Positions 1 through 13,500 of a stretch of DNA of 64,000 bases are shown here, piece by piece. The stretch lies in contig NC_090981.1 of assembly GCF_040807025.1 (NCBI RefSeq), positions 39,659,817-39,723,816 on the forward strand. Direction: 5' to 3'. The translations under genes and the position numbers were made by a program. The notes below the pieces were generated by a model, which saw only the letters and a list, made by a program, of their open reading frames with translations, was not told the origin of the DNA and did not search any database. The DNA comes from Struthio camelus (lineage: Eukaryota > Chordata > Aves > Struthioniformes > Struthionidae). Every line of letters starts with the position of its first letter. Within the stretch, counting starts at the first letter, position 1.

Positions 1-3000
1 CACTGCCAGCTCCTTCATCAATGCTGCCGAATAGACGCTGCTTAAATTTCCCCGAGTGTACCTTTGTTTGTCAGAGGTTTGGGCTCTTGTCTAATCTTTC
101 TTGTCTTTGTTTTTCATTTAATAATCTTTACTGAATTATTTAAATAATCCATATGTAATTCTGAAATATGCACTATTTTGAACAGACACAGGAGTACGCA
201 CCTGGCAAGCTGGTATTGTTATCACTTCTCCATATAAACGCAGTCACTCATGTACTTCCATATGATGTTAGTTCCCAGATCAGAATTACTCTCCCGAATC
301 ACATTTATCCTGTTTTAAATATGAGAAACATTTAAATATGTGATTAATTTGAAGCACTTGTGGCTAGTGAATGTTAAGCATTCTCCTGGGTCTTTGCTGG
401 ATCACAACCTTACTTCTTCAAGTGAGAAAAAATTTCTAGCAGCTCAATAGTCTAATGCTTTGGGGTCTGATTCTTCCCTCCAACTATGGGATACAGCCAC
501 ATGAAATACAAAAATCTTTTTATTAAAAAAAAAAAATAAAGAGGCTGCATACAGTATTTGGGTTTACTTTTCAACCTAAAAGGCTTTCAAACTCCAGCAA
601 AGCAAATGGCAAACCAAGCACACATTAACCTCAAGAAGTATTCAAGTATCTCACAATGTAATATTGAGTTCTGTAAGAGCTTATCAACTGGCATCTTTTC
701 ACAGTGTTTTCCAAGCATTTAAAATTGTAAAAGACTAAACAGAAGTTAGAAGAAGTCATGGAGTAACACTATTATTTTTATGCAAAACAACAGGTTTAAG
801 AGCTCTTTCCTCCTTCTTGCTTCACCAGCACTCAATTCACTGTACAGTATCCACAGTGAGACACCTTAGTACAGAATGTCATGAAAAACAAATACTTGCC
901 AGAAGAGTGCGTAGATTAAATCTGAAGTATGTAAGGCTGAGGTTCATGCAGTCTGTCAGCATTCAGTCTGACAACACTCGCACACAATACTCAGGTGTGC
1001 ATCTCACCAGTCACCACTCCCATTGCTAACCTGTCAGCTCAAAACTCTAACATCAGAGTGGGAATCAGAAGGTTGCTGGGCTTTTGGCTTTTTTTTTAAT
1101 CACAAAAGAGTATAATTATCCTGAAGCATGTTGCTGGAATTCATCCTGGCCTTTTGTTCTCGCTGAGAATGCAGCTGCTATTGTTGATTAGAGAACTTCA
1201 GCAGAACCAAGCTCAGAATTCCTCATAAACTCAGGCTGATAGAGTGGGATTTTAGGTGGAAGAACCCAAAAAATCTCTAGCCACACTGAAGCACCCACTT
1301 TGAAATTACCAGAGTAGAACATGTCAAATACTGTTTAGTGTGGACTGTTTAATGTTGCCATGTGCTACTAGCAAGAAAAGGTCAAAACTGAAACCAAATC
1401 ATCTGGGCAAAATGAATTGCTTTAAACCGTCCAAAATAATTTTCCTATCATTGTCCTTTACCAAAAATTTTCAGGTTTTGTCTGACTCGCAATAAAACCA
1501 AATACTGAAACATCAAAGCCTTTTGTGATGTCAAACAACATTCCTCTGGGTAAACAGTAGTACCAGTTATTTTAGGAAGGTAGGGAAAGTATCAGAGCTC
1601 TGCAGAAAGTGAATCTCTTCTTCACAAAGGACAGAGAAGGTTTGTAAGGCACTTGTAAAATCAAAATGGATAAAAAAGTGTGTGTAACTAGTCACTGCAG
1701 AGAACACTTTTTAATGAGAACAGATCTTTAACTGAAACTGTCTTCACAATGAATCCGTGAATTTTCCTTTCGTTGTTACTTCCCCTTCTCCCTTGGAGTA
1801 AGCATAGGTAAGCACATATGAACTAGAGCCAGGAACACCCTGGTTTTGTCCTGTATTTCAGGCTAAAACCTCCTAAATAACTGAGGACAGAGGAAAATTT
1901 CTTCTACACACCGCTGCAGGGTCAGATCCATCCCTAGACTTCCTGGGGATATCCCATGCCTTGCCACTAGTGTGACGCACAGAGGTGGACCACAGGCAGC
2001 TGCAGGCACTGCTGACAGGGTTACAGTCCACCCCTTTTGCCATCAGAAAAGCTGCAGGAATATGGGGATTTTGGTTCTCCTACCATGCCATTTTTATCTA
2101 ACACAGCTCCATTAATTTCAGGGGACATGCTCCTGATTTTTACCAGTGTAAGCAAAGGGATAAACCCTGGGCTGGTTCTTGTAAAGAAAAGTGTATTTCT
2201 GTAATATTCTGAGTTTTCAAAGCTTTTTAAAGGAAGAGTTTCCCTACAAGAAGACTTGCTCAGAATCATTCTGCCCTAAAGTAGATTGTTTATCGTTTTT
2301 AAAAGACTGCTTAAAAAATCATCTTGTGGCATTTGAAGTGGCTACATACTTTCCACAGTATGTAGCTTTATATGCCTGATGGATCCCTTCAATATGTATT
2401 TTTATATGCTAATGGACAAGCAAAATGAATAGGAAGGCTTCACACTGCAATTCCTAACTAACATCTATTTCCCCAAAGTCAACCCTCTTGACAGCCACCT
2501 CAGCTGGCAACTAAATATATATAAATACAGACACAGTTGAGTTTGGGGTATCTTTGTTAATATTTACATAGCCTGCCACCGGGTGTTTCAGCAGCACAGC
2601 TGTTTCCAGCTGATAACTCTCTGCCTCCAGGCACAATTGTATAGTTTTATTTCATGAGGGAATATGTATAATCATAAATGTGATATGACCGTCCTGCCTG
2701 GTTTATTAGTCTGCATATCTCCAAGGACCATTCTGACATTCCAGATATATTGTGCGTTCAAGAGATGCTTCAGGGACTACTAGATTTCACAGCTCTTCTA
2801 TAATATCTTTTAATAAAATTCCCAATACCAATTTTACTAGGGTGCAATGGTCATAATACCTGGTGAGTGAATATCAGCCTGTAAGTGTATGTGTGCTTAT
2901 ACACAAATAGATAGATGGATAGATATAAATATAGATGCAAAAAGCATTTCATGAAAGTGTCATTTAGAAGTAATCAGCAGTATCTAACAGCAGTACAGGC

Positions 3001-4829
3001 TTAGAAAAGAGATTCCTCTCTCTTCTACCCCTGAGAGGAGTCAACACTTTTTATATCCACTAGTGAAACAGAGGCCAAGTTCTGTTCCTCCTGTTATGCC
3101 GGTATGTTCACAGTACTCAGGGGAATCACCATGGATTTGAGGAATTGAAATTAGAATCTGGCCTCAGGTCTGAATCTGGCTCAGAGGTTTCCATGCCCTT
3201 GTCTCAGACAGGTAGTTTTACATCTGCCTGATCAACTTCAGATGAAATGACATGACAAGACTCTCCTCTTGAACGTTTCCGAACAGTAAACAGAGACAAA
3301 CCTAATGGATCTGTGTGCCACTACAAGAATGGGCCAGAGCATTTCATGACTAACCTCTTCTTAGGTGCACAGTCCCACCAATTACATTTTGGATGCCAAA
3401 GCATTATTTACAGGAACAAAAAATTACAGAAATGGCCCTTGAATCTTTCTGTCTCCCTCCTTTTTCTGAAAATGGGGCAACAGCTGATCTGTGGAGGTCA
3501 CTGAAATATTGCTTTGATGTGGAGCTCTGTTGAAGCCATACACTGGTGATAATTCATTTATGCAGGAACCGCCAGTGAGCCTGGAGTATTACTTACACAT
3601 ATTGTCTTCTCAGACACTGACATTTCAGGTTTTATACAATAAATCTTCATCTTCTAAGTCAAACTCAATGTTTTCTTCTGAATAATAGAACTGACAATGA
3701 TATGTTTCAACACAAACGGATTATAAACCTGTCAGCCCCAGTTCTACCCCCCAATATCTATCCCTGTCAACAGTGTTTGACTGTGGAAATTTCAACTTGC
3801 AAACTAGTTTACTACTGAGCAGGTTTTTGCAAGCCTGCAAAGGGGAAGGGAAGGAGGGAGAAGAGAATGAACCTCTGTGTGGCTCCAGCTCCGATTCATT
3901 TGTTCTCTTTTACAGCCAGATGTCACTGCTAAAAACAGTATCACTTCAGTGGTCAAACGGGAGGAATGGGCCAGGGTAATCAGAGCTTGAAATTATTAAT
4001 TAGCCTCTATCACATAAACCACATTTTTATGTGGCTTAAAGTACTGCATGTTGGGTGAATGCTGATATATCATTAATCATCACTAGATAGGCTCTGACGT
4101 AATCATGTATCACCACCCAGTACTATAGGCAATGGGTTTTGAATGTCATTGCAACTGTACTACATTTGTATTTTTTTTAAATAGTAGATAGAGAAGCAAG
4201 GAAACCTGCTATGTAAGATAAAAACATCTCTATATACTCACTTACAGCCCACCAGCCCTTGCACTATAATCAAACCTAAGTTACCAACAGCTTAGGGAAC
4301 TCAGCCCACACTTTAATAAGTAAAAACATCATTACAATTTAAAAGGGAAAAAAATAACAGGAAAGTAGAGGCATAAAGCTACCCCATCACCTGTAGCCAT
4401 ATGTATGCTCATCCCAGTATGAATCGGTAGATGGATATACACAACAGGTAGAACTGCAGTATAAACACATCTGCTCAGTGAATATAATCCATAAAAGACT
4501 TCAAAACAAAAGCAGGGAGACGACATCCAAGCTGTTGCATTTAAAAATCGTTATTAAATGAACTAGAATCCAACAAATCCATTTTTTTCCTTGAGGTAAA
4601 AATCCCACTGATTTCAAAGGAATACAATGAAGACAGAATCAAACAATAATATGTAAAGGCCTAGAAACTTTCATGCTATGAGGGATTTGACAAGCACTAA
4701 ATGTTCAAAAAGAACATTCACAATCTGTTATATAGGGCCAGGATGGGTGATCTGCTAAGTCTCTTATTGATTATGAGGCACTAGAAATTCATTAAAAGCC
4801 TCTAGAGTCTAATGTCTTCTCCAAAGGAT
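1..4829. other. Intergenic: no gene recognised
   Basis: No coding region, RNA gene or named repeat was recognised except the ATAG microsatellite. Stretches at about 2490-2790 and 3965-4180 look like possible conserved non-coding elements (see findings). A fragment near 2105-2150 carries an amniote-repeat-like phrase (see findings). Confidence 0.7.
2906..2936. repeat. ATAG-type microsatellite
   Basis: An imperfect tetranucleotide repeat of ATAG/ATGG/ATAT units is visible directly in the sequence. Confidence 0.85.
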
Positions 4830-5280
4830 CTGACTCCAAATATTCTTTTACAGAACTGACCAATCCATCCAATCCATCTTTGAATCTTTCTAATTTCTAG
4901 ACTTAGCAGTGGCAGTGAGTTCCATAGCCTGGACATACTACAGAACAAAACTGGTTTTGTGTGTGAAATTCAAATACAACAGCTTCAGAACTGAATGCCT
5001 CCTCCTTGCTATGTTATGAAAATGAGAGAACGGAGGCTCTCATCCATTCTCAACATCCTTCTCTGAACTGCAGCTTCTATTACACTTTTATCACTTCCCT
5101 CGTTATTCATCTCCTTCCTAATACAAACAATCTCAGGCTGTTCAGTCTTCCATCAGAGGGACATTTTTCCATGTCCCTAAACATTCTTGTCACTTTCTCC
5201 TCAGCCACTTCCAATCCACAAAGGGTAGTCACTTTTGTCCCAGAGCTGTGATCAGACCCTGAGAAACAGGAAAAAATGTT
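4830..5280 (-). mobile_element. Old CR1/L3-like LINE fragment (minus strand)
   Basis: Read on the plus strand this is the antisense of an old CR1-type 3' region. It has GCAGTGGCAGTGAGTTCCATAG, an AACTGGTTTTGTGTGTGAAA stretch, TATTACACTTTTATCAC, CTCAGGCTGTTCAGTCTTCC, CCATGTCCCTAAACATTCTTG and TCACTTTCTCC. This is the usual order of short phrases in such elements. The apparent 81-codon open frame at 5006-5251 is antisense repeat sequence, not a gene. Ends are approximate. Confidence 0.6.
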
Positions 5281-6934
5281 GATAGAATTTGTGAATCATT
5301 TTTCAGTCTTCTCTAACTAATGCCCAGGCTTGCATGCAGCATCTCCAGTAAATTAATTTGTTCTGTACAGAAAATTTCAGTTGCTGTCTTTGTCAACATA
5401 AGTTTTTCCACTGCAATGAATTGTAGGAATGCAGGGCTCCAGTATTTCTCACCAGACATCTGAGTCCATAGAAAAAGTCCTATTATCTTTTCCCATCAAC
5501 ACAATTACATAACTATCTAATTTTACCTTTTTGTTTTTGAGGGAAAAAAATGGAAGGATTAATCTCAAATGCTCATGTGGAATTAAAAACATGACAGACT
5601 GTAAAAAAAAAATTGTTCACTTTAGCAGATTGTTTGATAGGTGAGGTTCAGGTGGAAAAAGCTTAACACATCACATATCCTTGTAAGTACAGTGTCTCCT
5701 ACATCCTCCCTTCTTTCACTGAAATAAGCTCCTCCTCTGAATTTCACTCTTCAGACTGCCTGATGCCAGTTCTCCTGAGCCTCCCTTCTCTCAGGCAAAT
5801 TCAGACACCTCTTGCCCATTCCAGGGTTCAAATTGTCCTCAGTAGGCCTTTAGCTGCTCTGGTACCATTACATGATTGAAAAGTCATCAGCTTGCTCAGC
5901 AGGCCAGCAACAGGCTGGGGAGTCACAGCTGCTGGTTTGATAACCCCAATCTTTGCTGTGGCCAGCAATGACGAGAGATACAGGGTTCTTAATTGTACTG
6001 TCCCCAGATGTTACATCATTGTAATTTCCAACACCATTTCTTCCTCCATCAACAAACAACATAACAGTTTCTAAGCTAAAAGATTCAGTGCAGCTACAAA
6101 AACAAAATACTGACAAGTAAAAACACTAAAATAGATGTATAACCACATAGAGGGATTTTCCCATGAAAACTAACACAGAAAAATAAATTTGGAAAAGGAT
6201 TTGGAAGAAAACTCATGTGATTCTTTTTTCTTCTCCTCCCTCCACCCCTCTTTCTGATGACAACAAATTTCCACAGGATTCAACCATGTGAAATGTTTCA
6301 AGGCAATCTCCTCAAATAGAATAGTCCCTGAAGCCTTAGGAGAAAAAAAAAAAAGAAGAAGAAGAAAACAAAAACGCTTAAAAACTCAATGGGTAGCCAT
6401 GATTAGGTTTTGCTCAGTAGCCAAATCAGCTTCTAATAGGAAAAGCTGCCTCTCATTCCTGGAGCCTAGATGTAACAGTGTTCCTACATCTCTTGCTCCC
6501 TTGCTGTAGTTAGATCAGCATCTGCATCAGCAGACCTGTCTGTTTTGCCAGCCCTCTTGGCTTCATAATAGAGGCATAAAATACTAATTTCTGCTTTGCC
6601 TTTTGCTGCTTTATGATCCTACATCTGCCGAACCTACACCTTTTAGTAACCTCCGTTTTTCTAGAGGGAAACAAAACCCAAGCTTCATCTATTTGACTAC
6701 GTAAAATGTATCTAATCCAACAGTCCATTTTGCTGAGTCTATTTTGCTACTGTGGTACTGATCTCCAAAGCCATTAGTGATCACCCCTGTGTGGCAGCCA
6801 TCATCTGTGACTTAGCAAGACCTCTGATCTTGTGAGGCACGATTCTGTTTTGAGAAGTTCAGCAATGCCATGGCCTTTTCTTGGAGCTGTACATAGGGAC
6901 AAATGTTTTCGTTACCTCCTGACAGTTGTGGCAT

Positions 6935-7020
6935 ATTGTTCTTTTATTAGTATGATGTCACACCTAGTTTTAAATGTCCCAAGTGCTATGGATTTCAATA
7001 CTTTCCTTGTAAGTCCATTT
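6935..7020 (-). mobile_element. Short CR1/L3-like remnant (minus strand)
   Basis: The phrase TTTTAAATGTCCCAAGTGCT followed by ATGGATTTCAATACTTTCCTTG matches the antisense of the old CR1/L3 segment in which spouts such as ATGGAGATTCCACCACTTC occur. It is too short and diverged for a firm family call. Confidence 0.35.
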
Positions 7021-7559
7021 CACCATTAAAATGACCTCAGCATCCAGGGGCCAGCCTCCACTTTCTTTATCTCATCCTGTTTCACTTAGTTACACCTCGA
7101 CATACATTATAGAAAGCACAGAACAAGACTTAAAACTCTCCATTACTGCGGTGGCTAGAGGAACAGCCAGCCAATATCAGCATGTAGTTGGCAGATTTAA
7201 GCTATTCTTCATATTAGTCAGGTTTATCTCATCAGCAAATTAATACTACACTTAAGAAAAGATTGCTCTCCTCTTCTTTGCTTAAACTATTTTTATTGTT
7301 TTAGCATTAAAGTCAACTATGAAAGAAAGCATTTAAATGTTATTAAAGAAGCTGCCTTCAACATTCACTGCCACTCCTAGTCATTTAAGAAAAACAAAAT
7401 GCCTGCTTCTCATTTCATACATATTTTTAATCTGTGAGACTCCACTGACTTGAGCAGTATTGTTTATAATTTAAAAACAAGGTAAGAATTTACCTTTACC
7501 ATAGCTATGTTTAGTCCTTTGTCTGATAATCTGATAATTCTGACAGCGATGTTTTCCAT

Positions 7560-7660
7560 AGCCATTTAGTGTCTTATCTCAGTTTTCCCATCTGTAAAAT
7601 GGAAATTTTTGTACTTACTAACTATAAGGATGGGAATTCATTAACATTTCTAACAAATTT
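7560..7660 (+). mobile_element. MIR-like SINE fragment (core/3' part)
   Basis: The diagnostic phrase TCTCAGTTTTCCCATCTGTA followed directly by AAATGGAAAT sits after GCCATTTAGTGTCTTA. This matches the well-known MIR core segment (CTCAGTTTCCTCATCTGTAA). The flanks fade into unrecognised sequence. Confidence 0.6.
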
Positions 7661-8950
7661 GAATACAAATAGAAATATGAAAATAGATTTCACTGTCAGT
7701 TACAATTTTTGAGTTCAGAGTCAGTGAAGTTACTGCCATATATTTAAGCTTCAGCACAATCAGGAGCAGAAACCCCCCAAAACAATCTGCTAAGTATTAT
7801 TATCATGATATAATGATATAATTTTATTTAACTTCCAATCTCCAACTTTAATGCAGAATGGCACAAAATAAAGAAACAGGTCAGCTACAGAAGTTGCATT
7901 ACAAGACAAAATCCATGATCCTCAACACTCGTTACTTCAGTAACCATCTATTTGGAACTCATTCTTGTTATTTGCTATTATTGTTACTCATAAATGTGCT
8001 CTTGTCCACAAAAGTGGCTGATATCCACACTCATATCCACAGTCACATGGAAGTAAAGGAATTGATTAATTCATATGCGTGCTATTTACTGTATGTTAGC
8101 ATTTGTTGGCGTTATTCTGTTGTTTGAGGCAGGAATCAGCACCCTGTGATGGAGGATCTATCTATACAGGGAAGAGGTGGGGAACTACTTATATCAGTTT
8201 TGAAACAACTGGCTAAATACGGTTAAATAATAATCTTAAATTATAACTATTTCTTAGAGATAAGATCTCTCTTTTCTTAGGCACTGAGCAAACATATAAC
8301 AAAGTCTAGCTCCTACAAGCCATATTACTCTAGTTGAGGAAGACCTATTTACTGACTTAACATTTCTTTCTGATTTGATCTACACTGAAAGACAGCAACT
8401 GCAAACCAACTTACGAGAGTCCACAAAAGGCAATTGAATCCAAATCAATATATTCCAATCGAATTAGCCAAAGTAGTTCAGCCTGTACATTCGGAAGGCC
8501 TTTAGAGCTATACCTTCAAAAGTGTTAGAGCAACCAGTTGTTTAACACTGTGAAATTTACTACACTGTAAAAATTAAAATCTCAAGTTAGGTACCCAGGT
8601 TCCCCATTTTTCGTAAGAAAAGTTAAGAAAACCTCAAGGATTGGGTTGTCTATCTCTCTGCATGCATTCTATGGACAGCCTGCTGTAAGAAGGCTCAACG
8701 AGAAAGTCCTGCAATCTCTCTGTCCAGAAAGACATTCCCTTTTTTCAGGATCATGAAGCCAAAGACTTCTGAAGGTGGTTTTGTCTGCAAAAAGCACAGA
8801 AAATGAAGGCCCAAAACATTTGACAGGTGTAGGCTTAGAGCAACCAACATGGATGAGAAAGACTCACATTCCATTGTGTCAGTACTGGAAAGACATATCT
8901 TGAATTCATATCCCAGGTGAGTACCCTGACCAGTTGTCTCTTGGTTTTCT

Positions 8951-8967
8951 CTTTCTCTCTCTCTCTC
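8951..8967. repeat. CT microsatellite
   Basis: A short CT run, CTTTCTCTCTCTCTCTC, is seen directly. Confidence 0.85.
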
Positions 8968-9097
8968 AGAGCTGTTCAGTTTTGCATCAAAACAATGTAT
9001 TGGACTATAGCCATATGCTTACACGCCTAGTCATGGGATTTAATTTATTTATGCAGAGCAAACTGTCTCTGCCAGAAGACAATGAGAGAAACCCACT

Positions 9098-9165
9098 TTG
9101 AATAACCAATAGTCTAACCATTAGAGCATTCACCTGGGATGTAGGAATGCACTCAAATGCTTACT
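9098..9165 (+). mobile_element. tRNA-headed SINE remnant
   Basis: The sequence has AGTCTAACCATTAGAGCATT, then CACCTGGGATGTAGGA and a B-box-like ACTCAAATGC. This parallels the GTGGTTAGAGCACTCACCTGGGATGTGGGA head of an old amniote tRNA-derived SINE. There is no matching acceptor stem, so it is not a tRNA gene. Confidence 0.45.
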
Positions 9166-10394
9166 GAAAATATGGAAAAGAAGGGACTAGTACCCGGTCA
9201 CTCACACTGATGTCTAAGCATTGGGATTTTCCAGGACCATACACATAGTCCCACCTGGATGACTGACGCATGCTTTGAATATAACTAGAGAATCACACTT
9301 CAATTGTGAACTAATGAGGAAAACCTACTTAAAGCATCTTGTTTCAAAGTGACTGCTGCTTCCTCTTGAGGTTAGTGTAGTAGAAACTGGGGTGCTTACA
9401 GCATTAGCAGGATGCTAATCATCACTTTTAAGGATGTCTACAGTTCAGACAGGGTTGGTCTGGATACTTGAAAATGCAGACAGGTAGCATACAGGACAAG
9501 AATATTCTAGCACTTTTTGAAAAGGACAACATGCAAATTAAGCCAGGGATGGAAAAGGAGAAGGAGTCCAGCAAAGCTTGCTGCCCCATGCAGAGACCCA
9601 GTTAAGGTCTGGAGAAGCAGCAGGAAGCCAACTTGACATTTACGGAGGCAGGACTTGGGCTGTCTCCACAAGATTTGTGCCTCAGAACATATTCCCCGCA
9701 GCATGTTAGAACCAGTTTGGGTAGCACTTTATGGTGCCGTGATCAGCTTCCTCTACAGCCCACTCTGTGCCCTCTCACAGCTGCACACACTCGGCCGGTC
9801 TGGCAGGCCACTTGGCAGCGTCTGAGAGATCAGACTGAGCCTACACAAAAGCGTTCAAAGCAGCCTGCTACAGACCACAGGAAACCAGGACCTAGTGATC
9901 CTTAACTCAGTGAACTTAAACACACACTGAAATGTCTTCACTGAACCTTTTCAGCAAATATTTTTTATAATTATTGCACTGATAGAAACAGGATCAACTC
10001 TGAATTGCTCACAAGCTGGAAGAAGAGATGCATTCATCTGAGAATTTCATTACAGAGGATAAATCTATCAACCAATTCTCCAAGTCCTCCCCACATTTTT
10101 AGTGACTTAATATCACATGGCTAGATTCCCAGAGGAGAGAGATGCCTTCAGGAGTTTTGGGGCAACTACAGCCATTATTAAAAGTCACTGGAATTCACAA
10201 AGCTGCCATTTAATCCAAAGTCCTTAACTATCTAACTTCTCTAAATGTTTCCTTCTTAGGCATGTCGGACTGTCTCACGTTTCACAACACTGAATTGTTT
10301 ACTTCTCTCTTGTGCCTAAACCTGGACTGGATTCACAAAGGAAGCCTTTCTATGCCTTCAAGGCCTGTTGCTCTGCTCTCAGACCTACAGAAAA

Positions 10395-10510
10395 CATAGT
10401 GGTTAGCTTGCTCAACTGAGATGTGCTTAAGCCATGTTGAGGGCCCCTCTGCCTGAGTTCAGATCCACCTCTTCCACTACTAGGTGAATAACTTACTTCT
10501 TGGGGTAGGA
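10395..10510 (+). mobile_element. MIR-like SINE, tRNA-derived head
   Basis: The stretch AGTGGTTAGCTTGCTC resembles a tRNA A-box, and 10454-10468 (GAGTTCAGATCCACC) resembles a B-box. The following CTCTTCCACTACTAGGTGAATAACTTACTT parallels the MIR core (CCACTTACTAGCTGTGTGACC...). The arrangement, spacing and orientation fit an ancient amniote MIR-type SINE. It is far too diverged to be a functional tRNA. Confidence 0.6.
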
Positions 10511-13500
10511 TGAATGATCTCCTATGAAGCTGCTCTTCAGTGAGGCAGTGCCTTGATCGCAGGGTTTTAAAGTGATGGCATCACATTAAAGAGTCACTCT
10601 TACTCAGATTGAGTGACTGTGGTAATGCTGAAATCTGCTTCCTGAATCCCATCCAGAACTGCTGTCTGAGATAATGAGAGCTGGAAAGAGGTTTTTTATA
10701 TCAGCTTCCTTCCTTACAACAAGTATTCAGACTGATTCTCTCACTACCCTGGCTGCATTGCTAGCCCTTTTGAGCATAATCATGCCATTAATCTCACATG
10801 CAGAACAAATATATACAGATTTTTTAGTGGTTTTCCCATTCTCTTATGGGAAGTCCATGCCATCCAAGGAGCTACAGTTGTTTACTGACCAATGGGTTTT
10901 ACTTGAGATTTAGAAAATTCTTGCAACACATTCAATTAACTTTGAAACAGTTATGTTACATTTTTGTAACAATGACAAACTACATCCTGAGCAAAACAAT
11001 GAGATGTCAGCATATCCACAATGTTGCAACATTATGTGCTAATCCATTTGTATCCACAATGTTGTTTCTAGAAAAATTAGTAGGCCAGCATAATGCAAAG
11101 GGTACTTTGATTTATTTTTCTTTCTATTTTCCCTTTTTTATTTTTGATTTTTTTTTGTTAAAAATATTCCAGGGCACACCCTGTGTCAGGCTGGATATTT
11201 CATAAATGAGTCCAATTTGTTTCTCAAGATGGGAGGTCAGAGTAAACAAAGAGAATACGCATAGTTCAGAAAAAAGGCACTATCCTTATTCTATAAGGAT
11301 AGCAGCTTCAGCAGGGCTACAGCTGTGAGACTTGTTTAGCTTAGCCTTTTCTACTGTATTCCAGAATGCTATCACCTTTCAATAACTGCTTTGGAGCTTA
11401 AGTCCAGGAGACAAATTGATTATCACAAAAGTTTAGGAAGTATCCATATCCTCCACATTTATTTTGTATGGCGGATTAAATTAAAACAAGAAAAAGCATC
11501 ATGCAAATGTGCCCCTGAGTGTTATTTCTGTGGATCTTCTTAGCAGAGGGACCAACAAGTAAATGAGCTGTCAATGAAGCTTTCTTTTCCAACTACGGGC
11601 TGAGGCACGCTCAAGTTCAACATTGTTCCCCGTGCACTTCTGGAGAAAGAGGAAATGTCAGTCTCCCAGATTTTGAATCTCAGCACTTTTCAGAAGCACT
11701 GCATTAAAATACCTTAATACCTGAATTCTAGACCATGCAGTCATGAAACAGCAAAATGCACCTGGATAACACAGGACATGATCTTACTTAACTTTTGTTT
11801 CTATTACCACGGCCAAAAATTGTCTTTTCCTAGTCAGTACTTTTGCTTATACAGAAGGAACAAGTCAAACTAACCAAACTACTATAAAAATATACCCATG
11901 AGTTAGCTAGAATTATCTATGGGAAGTCTCTTTGAGAAAAACTTTTTAAAAGAGTCTTCAAAGAAACAGTTCTGTTGGAGAAAATAATGGTAAAAGAAAG
12001 GAAGAAGGCTCAGCTAAAATAAAAGGAGCTGAAGAATTCCCCCAAAAGCCATTACTGATCATTGCTTCCAGGAGAAAAATCACTTCTGGATAAATCCAGC
12101 TTTCTGGAAAAGTGTTTAAACTTAGCACATCCATTTTACTGGCACTTTGCTTTCCAGCATAGATAAAAGGTAATGACTGACATGAACTGCATGAAATCTT
12201 CTCACTTATCCACACCTCTGGAAAATATGCTGGGCTTTACTTCTTTCCTGGATTCAATGAAGCCCACATCTTCATCCTGAAATAATCTTCCTCATGTGTT
12301 CAAAAAACTGAAGGTCTTTTTTTATCTAGAGAGTACTCAAGTACGCACATGCCCTGAAAAGGTAGAGTTAGTTTGTGACTAAGGAAGATCTATTGGAATT
12401 TGGAAACAAATCTTGGCATGTTTTTTCACCTGTTGATTATACATCTCCTTTTATCAAATACCCAAGAAATCATGTGCATTATCCAAGTGCCAGCCCTTAC
12501 ACACATCAAGCACCTAGAACCTCTTTTCAAGGCTATGGCCTGCGGCGGAGACAGGTAGCCAAAGACTGGTCATGGCAACCTGAAACTTGTGGGAGAAGCT
12601 CATTCAAGCAGAGACGAGACTGTTGGTCAGCTAACGAGCTGGAAGGGAGCTATCTATATTAGTTAGCTGGAAGCCATGGTTCAAGATACTTGTAAGGAGC
12701 ATGAATATAAGCTTCAGTTGGGATAAGAGCTATTCTGGGAATGAAACTATACAGCCTACACTGAAAGACTTGCTTGACATGATCCTGAGCTGTTACAGTG
12801 TGTTGCTATACTAGCCCCAAGAAGGGGGCTAATATACTGGAACTATAACTTTCTGTTTGCAAACAAAAGTGAGAAAGCGAGGCAGCACATGCAAGGTTAA
12901 CTGAGCTTCCCATACAGTACTACCACCTTTACGCTCCTCCTTTGACACTTCAACTTTTTAAGAAAACCAGCCCTCAGCCTTGATGAAAACAAAACTTGTG
13001 ACAAATGAGATCCTGGAACAGGAAACGTAAGGGGAATCCATGTGTCCATGCACGTTCCTTTGAACTGTGAAGATACTTAGCATTTCAGGCACCATTTATT
13101 TCACTTGCCCCTGTAATTATATCTTAGTTTGTTTCTCTTCCCTGAGCATCATCTTTGCAGTTAAACTATCAGTTTCTAGGGATTTAGAATCAGAGGAATT
13201 ATGAGCATCCTTAAAAAGAAGCTAAAACCTGTATCTTCTTACACTGGGGTCAGGACTCCAGCAAACCCCCTCTTTCCCTTTTCTCTCAAATGCAGGGAAA
13301 AGAAAGGCAAAGAAGTAACTATCTTCCATCTGTAAGAGTATGGTAAATCTATTGCAACAAAGAGCCAAGGTCACCACTTTCAAGAAGAATTTCATTGCCT
13401 TTCAAATGCAAGTCAAGGTTCTTCATCTTCATAGTGATGACAAAACTTGCCCTCAGGCTCCAGAAACATTATGATTTGCACTGGGGAAATATTGGATTCT

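Noticed and set aside
9633..9905. 90-codon plus-strand frame
   Set aside because: No domain, overlapped by a minus-strand frame, and no supporting signals.
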